From contig JAKSXM010000007.1 in assembly GCA_022575985.1 (NCBI GenBank), positions 57,504,501-57,568,500 of the forward strand: 64,000 bases of DNA, given 5' to 3'. The stretch is from Anagrus nilaparvatae (Eukaryota > Arthropoda > Insecta > Hymenoptera > Mymaridae). Below the pieces are notes generated by a model. That model was not told the DNA's origin and did no database searches. It saw nothing but the letters and a program-made list of their open reading frames with translations. A program made the position numbers and the translations under genes. Below, one piece after another: positions 57,640 through 64,000 of this stretch (the stretch's first letter is position 1; the number at the start of each line of letters is the position of its first letter).

Positions 57640-59090
57640 TGTTACAGGGAACGGTAAATGCTTTTTTTTTTGTAAAGTTGTTCGTTGCCTAATGTTAGCG
57701 AAGTTGCATGCTATCCAAGCTGCTTCGCAATAGGAACCGGCAATTCTGGTTCACCTATGACACAGGCCGGTGCACTATATGGCTACAAGGTCGTCCTCAG
57801 ACGTCCATGTCCCGATATAGAAAAGGCAACTGCCACGTCTGGGCAAAGTGCGATGATAGAACTTTCATTAGTTGTTATTTGTCACCGAATTACACTATTG
57901 GGGTGTTTACCGCAAAGCTGGCCTCGTTGGAGGAAACGATAAGGGAAGTCTCTGGCAATATCATATTTTACGGGGATTTAAATGCCAGGGCCGTGGAAAT
58001 GGAAAATACCAACCACGAACCGTAGGGGAACGTTGATCCTAGAGATGGCCGCTAGAACCGATCTGGTAATCAAGAATTCTGACGTCACTTTTGCCTTCGT
58101 CCGGGTTGGCACGAAGAGTGGGCGGTTGGAGGGTTTTGCTGAAGCCAATGGCAGCGACCATAATTATATCATCTTCCAAGTGCGTGATGGGGTCGTTAAT
58201 CGGCCCCAGTACAAAAAGCTTAAACTAGGCTGGAATGTGTCAAAGATGGACGGAGACAGATTTGCGAAATATCTTAATGAAGAATCCCCGTCTATCATAG
58301 CCTGGCATGGAGAACCACACACCCCAGGAGAGGCAGAGACTTTTGTCAAGAGGGTAACTGCTTTTCTGAGAGGAGATTGCGATGCATGCTTCCTTCTTGC
58401 TTGCCATCATGCCTCTATGCCGCGTAAACGGCCCTGGAAGGGGAAAAGGAGCATGTGCTGGTAAAATTAGGAAATTGCGGAGCTTAGGCAGGTCTGTCAT
58501 GGGCACGCAGAAGACGGTAGAAAGCGCATGGCCCCCCAGAGATGGCTGCGCGCTCTGAAGAATACAAGGAAGCCAAGCATAGGCTGGCAATAGCCATCCG
58601 CCTCAGCAAGGCAACTGTCTTCGGTCGCTAAGAGATGATATCAACAGCGACCCGTGGGGCCTGGGATATAAGGTTGTCATGGGCAAACTTTGTCCGGGTC
58701 TGACAACACGATGTATAAAACAGCGACCAAAAGAATAGTTGACGCTCTCTTTCCGGATCATCCAAACCAACAACAACCGGCTTTGGATGTCCGGAAGGAG
58801 CAAGTTCCGCTATTTAGCGAAGCGGAAATGCTTAAGGCAATTAGGTCAATGAAAAATGGGAAAGCGCCAGAAACAGACGGAATACCTGCGGAAGCCCTTA
58901 AGGTGGCTGCAAACGTAATCCCTGGTCTTCTCCTTGGCATGTTTAATGCGTGTCTCATGGCAGGCGTATTTCCGAGGGACTGGAAAATGGCCCGCCTGGC
59001 TCTGATAAGCAAGGGAAAGGATGAACCAGGATCTCCATCATCTTACAGACCATTGTTTAAGTTAAATACTACAGTAAGAGAGTAGATATT
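57640..59090 (+). pseudogene. R1-clade non-LTR retrotransposon fragment (endonuclease to early RT)
   Basis: Noticeably GC-richer than its surroundings. In order: an endonuclease part with CYLSPNYTIGVFTAKLASLE and GDLNARA (57708-58025), SDHNYIIFQV (about 58160-58190), then ACDA/MPRKRP-type linker residues, SEEYKEAKHRLAIAIRLSKA in another frame, and the RT start LFSEAEMLKAIRSMKNGKAP ETDGIPAEALK followed by WKMARLALISKGKDEPGSPS SYRPL (58690-59060). These are the apurinic-type endonuclease and RT motifs 0-2 of R1-clade elements. Several frameshifts and stops break it. It has neither the 5' gag-like ORF nor the RT catalytic core. Sequence turns A/T-rich abruptly at about 59060. Confidence 0.85.
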
Positions 59091-59944
59091 CAGACAATCA
59101 ATAAGACAGCACGAAGGAATATGGTTCTAAATTGTTTACAAAAATCTGCAACGTATCTATTTTAATGCATAGCAAAAATGACCTAGTTAAGGCTGTCATA
59201 TTAAGATACGGAACAGATGTCAAGCAATGTGTATATTATTAAATTAAGATTAATTGTAAGTTTTGTAAACTTTTTATGTGTATAATTTAAAATAAATATC
59301 TTATAGGTGTAACATTCAAATGTATTATTAAGAATATAAAACTTTTAAGCTTAAAAGAAATTGAAGCTCTGAATATCTACATTTGTAATCTTTGGAACGA
59401 GGCATAAATCATAATTTTTCAATTAATCAAACTTGTGAAGTTAGATCGTAACTAAACAAATACCCTCGGTCAAGAGATTATACGATTTCCCATCCCAAAT
59501 AAAAAATTGCATATCAAGAATCATTATTTACCCCCCTATTATTAACAATTTATTTCAGCTTTTTAACTCTAAAAATATGAGAGTAGGAAGGTAAGTAAAG
59601 TAAAAGAGAGCCTATAGGGTACAATTTCAAGCACTAATTTCTTTTAATTTTATTTTGTAAAAATCGTGCACCTTGGCATGGAAAAGTAGGTAGCTACATT
59701 CGTAATCTCTTGAACTATTCGAACTATTGATTACGATCGAACTCCACAAATTTGTTTAATCAAAAAAATTTATGTACATTGTACAAACTAAACAAAATAA
59801 TGAATGTTTGTGGTTTGATTAATTTTTAATAGCCGTATTAGGTGATTTTTATACTTAAAACTTCTTTCTGTATTTCGAAAATCTGATGCTGATTCTGTTA
59901 AGCAGCAGTTCTTAGTTTTCACTGGCGCCCAATGTGGAGCATTT
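59091..59944. other. AT-rich spacer, nothing seen
   Basis: No gene, RNA or clear repeat recognised. Confidence 0.5.
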
Positions 59945-60130
59945 TTTAAAACATGGAACATGTTTATAGGAAGGGGGTACTTCAGAACTTGAAAATTAGG
60001 ACGCGGGGGGGTCAAATTTGTCCTATTTAAGGGGGTGGTCAAATTTGTGCTATTTAAGGGGGGGGGGGGTCAAATTGATCCTATTTAAGGGGGGGGGGTG
60101 TCAAATGAGACTTAGAATAATTAGGAGACT
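59945..60130. repeat. G-rich copy of the CATGGAACATGTTTATAGG family
   Basis: ACATGGAACATGTTTATAGG, AAGGGGGTACTTCAGAACTT, then three successive units of G-run + GTCAAATTTGTCCTATTTAA. Matches the element in siz intron 4 and the inverse sequence at 43010-43110. The right inverted end is not visible. Confidence 0.65.
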
Positions 60131-61120
60131 TTAAAAAATTCTTACCCAGAAATTCATAAAAAATCTAAACATTCCAAAACATTTTTTGGAAAGATTTCTT
60201 ATAATAACTTCAGTTTTTTAAAATTCCATTAAAATCTTGTAATATATAAAAAAAGTTGTTTTTTTAAAATTATAAAAATTTAAAAAAATTTAAAAAATTT
60301 AAAATTTAAAATTTAAAAAATTTAAAATTCAGTTCATATAATATTAATTAATACTAATTCTAAGAACTTTAATTTAATTATATTAAAGTACCTAAATTGA
60401 AATTACTTTAAGTGTGAAAACTGAAGTCATTGTAATCCAGTTTTACCTCCTGTTTGAGTCTAAATACTCTTTCTTATGAAGATGTTATATGCACCTCTTT
60501 AAGTTGCTTCGCTTGAATTACTTAAAACTTTAAGCAGGTTGCTTGAATTTTCATGCTAAGCAACCCAACCTTCTATGATAAAATTTTAAAACAATCAAGA
60601 TACATAGATGCACAAATAACTTCTATCGAATATGTTCACGATTAATGACAACTAATCTATTACAATCGTTCTAGCTTCCGAAAGTACCTTGTAAAATTAA
60701 ATTAGCTCATAAACCCGGAATATTCTAAATTCATAAACTCAGATTATTCCAAAAAGTCGATGAAGAAATCTAAATCGAAATTTCGTTCCAAGTTCCATTT
60801 GACTTTCCAAGTTCCCCAGTAAAGTTATAATTATTAATTACGGAAACATATTTGAAAAGGTATTGCAGAAACTGTTTCTAATCCCGAAGATAATTTATTT
60901 CTTATGGAATCGACGTGTTTCTCCCGAACGAACAGAATCTCTAGCATTTTAGTATTAATATCTCGTGTACTATTTTGGTGTACTATAGATTAGAGACTTC
61001 AAGACCTATTATGAATCATGTTAGTCGGCTAGAAATTTCATAATTTAAACTTCGTGTTATTAACTGGATATGCAATTTTTTTCGGTATTTTTTGATCTAG
61101 AGAATTTAAGGCCTCGTAAT
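60131..61120. other. AT-rich sequence with weak repeat relics
   Basis: Holds AAATTTAAAA runs, a GTTGCTTCGCTTGAA / TTGCTTGAA pair (60510-60570) akin to the 3.94-kb palindrome, and CTAAGTTCC-like micro-repeats near 60720-60830. No gene. Confidence 0.45.
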
Positions 61121-61642
61121 AAAAATTTATCAAATAGTAAAAATTGAATATCTCCAAAAGTACGGTAACTGAGTTCCGAAACTATGGCCTATGTCACCCG
61201 CTGACTTTTTTTCTATATTTTGAGACTTCATTTTGACATTGATTCGACCCTGATGATGAAACACATACACACACAGACCCACAAATAGATGATTATAAAT
61301 ACCACAAAAAATAAAAAAATTTTAAAAAATTTTCCAAGCAGCTTCAAAAATATTTTATAAAATTTTAAAGGTACCTCCGTTTTGAATAAAAATTTAGGAG
61401 AATACGCAAGAATTGGTGCCAAATCGATTACTACAAAGTGTGACAGTAAAATTTTTCGATTGTCTCAAGATATTTTAATTTTTGTTATAAATTTTTAAAA
61501 ATTTTATCAAGTTCAAAAACACTAAAAATTGAATATCTCCAAAAGTACGATAGCTGAATCGCAAATCTATGGCCTATGTCACTTGCGGACATTTATACCG
61601 GATTTATATAATTTCGTTCACTGGTTTGACCCTGATGATAAT

Positions 61643-61660
61643 ACACACACACACACACAC
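61643..61660. repeat. (AC)n microsatellite
   Basis: Nine AC dinucleotides, at the place where other units of the array have ACAAACAGACAAAC. Confidence 0.85.
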
Positions 61661-62077
61661 ATACACACAAATAAATTTTCAATTATATATAGTTGTAAGA
61701 TAAGATATATATTTAAGTCTTTAATTATGTATGTTTGTCCGAACGCGATAAACGAGAATACGAGAAAAGCTACAGACATCGGCTTTACGGCAAAAGACGT
61801 CAAAAATTACGGGTCAAAACATAGGCTAAATTTTATTTCGATTGATAACGACAAAAAATTTTTATGTTGAAAAAACTGAATTTCCAAAAAAAAAATGTTT
61901 ATCAAATTTAAAAAAAAAAAAAATAAAAAAACTGAAAACTGAGGAATAATTTTTATATCAAAAATAATTTCATTCGATTCGGGTTTTTTTTACGTATTCA
62001 CCTAAATTTTCAAGATAATAGGTTCAATCTATCAAAAGTTACAATACTTTTTCGTAAATTATAAAAGTTTAGGACTA

Positions 62078-62125
62078 ATCCTATCCTATCCTATCCAATC
62101 CTATCCTATCCTATCCTATCCTATA
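62078..62125. repeat. (CTATC)n pentanucleotide microsatellite
   Basis: About nine units of CTATC/ATCCT with one variant (CCAAT), followed by TATATATATA. Confidence 0.85.
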
Positions 62126-62127
62126 TA

Positions 62128-62170
62128 TATATACTAGCAAAAGTTGGAGGGGGGGGCTCCGCCCCCCCCT
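62128..62170. repeat. G-run/C-run hairpin flank, copy 1
   Basis: TATACTAGCAAAAGTTGGAG followed by a G run, CTCC, and a C run: a GGGGGG/CCCCCC stem with a CTCCG loop. The same arrangement recurs at 63939-63977. Confidence 0.75.
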
Positions 62171-63938
62171 GTGTCACATTTCCTTCTGTTTGTTTTGGTT
62201 CGAAACATCATTTTTCATTGCAAATTTATAATTATGTAAACACATTCAGATTTTTCGAATGAGACTCACAATAGTTTTCTGTCGCTTAAAAAAATCATGT
62301 TTCTCTACAAATTTATAATTATGCAAACACATTCAAACTATTCAGAGCAGCGTAGGTGAAACATTAATGAAAAATTATAGGTTCTGATTGATTCTCTAGT
62401 TATAATAGAGAAAATAAAAAAATTTAACTTAGTAAGTATAAATTAGTGCCAAATTAAGTAATGCCAATTGTGACAGTAAAATTTAATTATATTTTTTAGG
62501 TATTTTACTTTTTAAGCAAATTTACAAAAAATTTTATATATCCTAAAAATAGTAAAAATTGAATATCTCCAAAAGTAAGAAAGCTGAGTCAGAAAACTAT
62601 AGCCTATGTTATCCGAATACTTTTATTTTTTATTATGACACTGGTTTCATATCAAGTGGTTCGGCGGTTCTTGAGTCATTAGGGTACAGACAAACAGACA
62701 AACAAACAAATATATAATATAGAATAATATAATAAAAACAAACGAATAATATAATATACTATACCCTAAAATTTGAGTTGAATATATATAATATATAGAA
62801 AAAAATGTTAAAAATATATTATAAAATTTTAATGATACCTCCTTTTTGAATAAAAATTTCAGAGAATACGTAAAAATTAGTGCTGAGTTGAATACTATGA
62901 AGTGCGATACCAAAATTTTTCGATACTATCGAGATATTTCAATTTTTGATAAAATACTAAAAATTAAATAACTCAAAAACTACGATAGCTAATCAGAAAA
63001 TATAGGGCCTATGTCACCCGCATTTTTTTTTCTTCATTTTGACGCCGGTTTCATGCCAATCGGTTCGGTGGCTCTTGCGTCATTAGGGTACAAACAGACA
63101 AACAGACAAACAAACAAATAAATTTTCAAATATATATAGTATTAAGATTAAGATTAAGATATAGTAAAAAATTTTAAAAATATTTTATAAAATTTTAAAG
63201 ATATCTCCGTTTTGAATAAAAATTTCAGAGAATACGTAAAAATTAGTGCCGAATCGAATACTATGAAGTGCGATAGGAAAATTTTTCGATACTATCGAGA
63301 TATTTCAATTTTAGATAAAAATTTTAAAAAATGTTATCAAGTTCAAAAATACTAAAAATTAAATATCTCAAAAACTACGATAGCTGAGCAGAAAATCTAT
63401 GGCCTATGTCACCCGCAGACTTTTTTTCTTTATTTTGACACCGGTTTGATGCCAATCGGTTTGGAGGTTCTTGCGTGATTAGGGTACAAACAGACAAACA
63501 AACAGACAAACAAAAAAATAAATTTTGAAATATATATAGTATTAAGATATAGTAAAAAATTTTTTAAAAATTTTATAAAATTTTAAAGATACCTCCATTT
63601 TGAATAAAAATTTCAGAGAATACGTAAAAATTAGTGCTGAATTGAATACTATGAAGTGCGATACCAAAATTTTTCGATAGTATCGAGATATTTCAATTTT
63701 TGATAAAATTTTTAAAAAATGTTATCAAGTTCAAAAATACTAAAAATTTAATATCTCAAAAACTACGATAGCTAATCAGAAAATATAGGGCCTATGTCAC
63801 CCGCATTTTTATTTTCTTCATTTTGACGCCGGTTTCATGCCAATCGGTTTGGAGGTTCTTGCGTCATTAGGGTACAAACAGACAAACAAACAGACAAACA
63901 AACAAATAAATTTTCAAATATATATAGTATTAAGATAT

Positions 63939-63977
63939 ATACTAGCATAGGTGAGAGGGGGGGTTCCGCCCCCCCTG
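63939..63977. repeat. G-run/C-run hairpin flank, copy 2
   Basis: TATACTAGCATAGGTGAGAG followed by a G run, TTCC, and a C run. Lies 1.81 kb after copy 1, directly after the last tandem unit, so the stretch between the two hairpins may be one element. Confidence 0.7.
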
Positions 63978-64000
63978 ATCTATTCCCGGTGTTGTTGTTA

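Larger units (their letters stand above)
61125..63940 (+). repeat. Degenerate tandem array of ~385-405-bp units
   Basis: The landmark CTATGGCCTATGTCACCCGC recurs at about 61182, 61567, 62597, 63000, 63397 and 63783. Other unit phrases: TTGAATATCTCCAAAAGTAC, CCGGTTT.ATGCCAATCGGTT, GAGGTTCTTGCGTCATTAGG, ACAAACAGACAAACAAAC, TTTTGAATAAAAATTTCAGA. The 61.87-62.45-kb part interrupts the array with a microsatellite and a G/C hairpin. The three last units are most alike. Non-coding; ends like these with CAAACAGACAAACAGAC tails are common in insect transposon debris. Confidence 0.8.

Noticed and set aside
57685..59085. Several overlapping open frames on both strands taken as separate genes
   Set aside because: All plus-strand ones are frame-shifted parts of one R1-clade element; the minus-strand ones are shadows.

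Overview
The window reads as nuclear DNA of a very AT-rich insect. Long non-coding stretches are almost pure A/T, genes have many short introns, there is a canonical metazoan U6 snRNA, and transposon debris is dense. The one large gene is a complete ARF guanine-nucleotide exchange factor of the IQSEC/BRAG family (Drosophila schizo/loner). Extreme AT bias plus R1-clade retrotransposon debris would fit an AT-rich parasitoid wasp or a similar insect, but that placement is inference and nothing here fixes the order.

Layout. 1-16.3 kb: gene-free A/T sequence with several short inverted-repeat elements (2.96, 3.66, 3.94, 9.03, 12.07, 15.12 kb). 16.37-31.91 kb (+): the IQSEC/schizo gene in eight coding exons, with a 9.8-kb first intron holding more repeats; I could join all exons in frame to a 1079-residue protein with IQ, Sec7 and PH domains and a PDZ-ligand-like C-terminus. 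31.9-39.3 kb: 3' UTR, a segment duplicated again at 45.7 kb, a dead non-LTR retrotransposon fragment, and a 1.28-kb near-perfect palindrome. 39.75-45.66 kb (+): a two-exon gene for a 78-residue secreted peptide with a TATA box; its intron is swollen by a 4.45-kb foldback element whose core is an inverted array of ~140-bp units. 47.27-47.37 kb (-): U6 snRNA. 48.46-51.46 kb: a palindromic element carrying two later insertions, each of which can be dated and delimited because the opposite arm preserves the empty site. 54.2-57.3 kb: gene fragments, namely a (-) RGG/Glu-Lys-rich gene with an in-frame stop and a head-to-head (+) Ulp1/SENP SUMO-protease pseudogene. 57.6-59.1 kb (+): GC-richer R1-clade retrotransposon debris. 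61.1-64.0 kb: a tandem array of ~385-405-bp units with G/C-run hairpins.

The most unusual content is the repeat fraction. Many elements of different size and structure are foldback or palindromic, and several share a short motif close to GGGTCGCTGAATACGAA. A separate dispersed family (four copies) has the form of two consecutive hairpins. Two terminal-inverted-repeat elements carry tRNA-like segments with perfect pol III B boxes. No CRISPR array, bacterial operon or integrated provirus with recognisable intact genes was seen.
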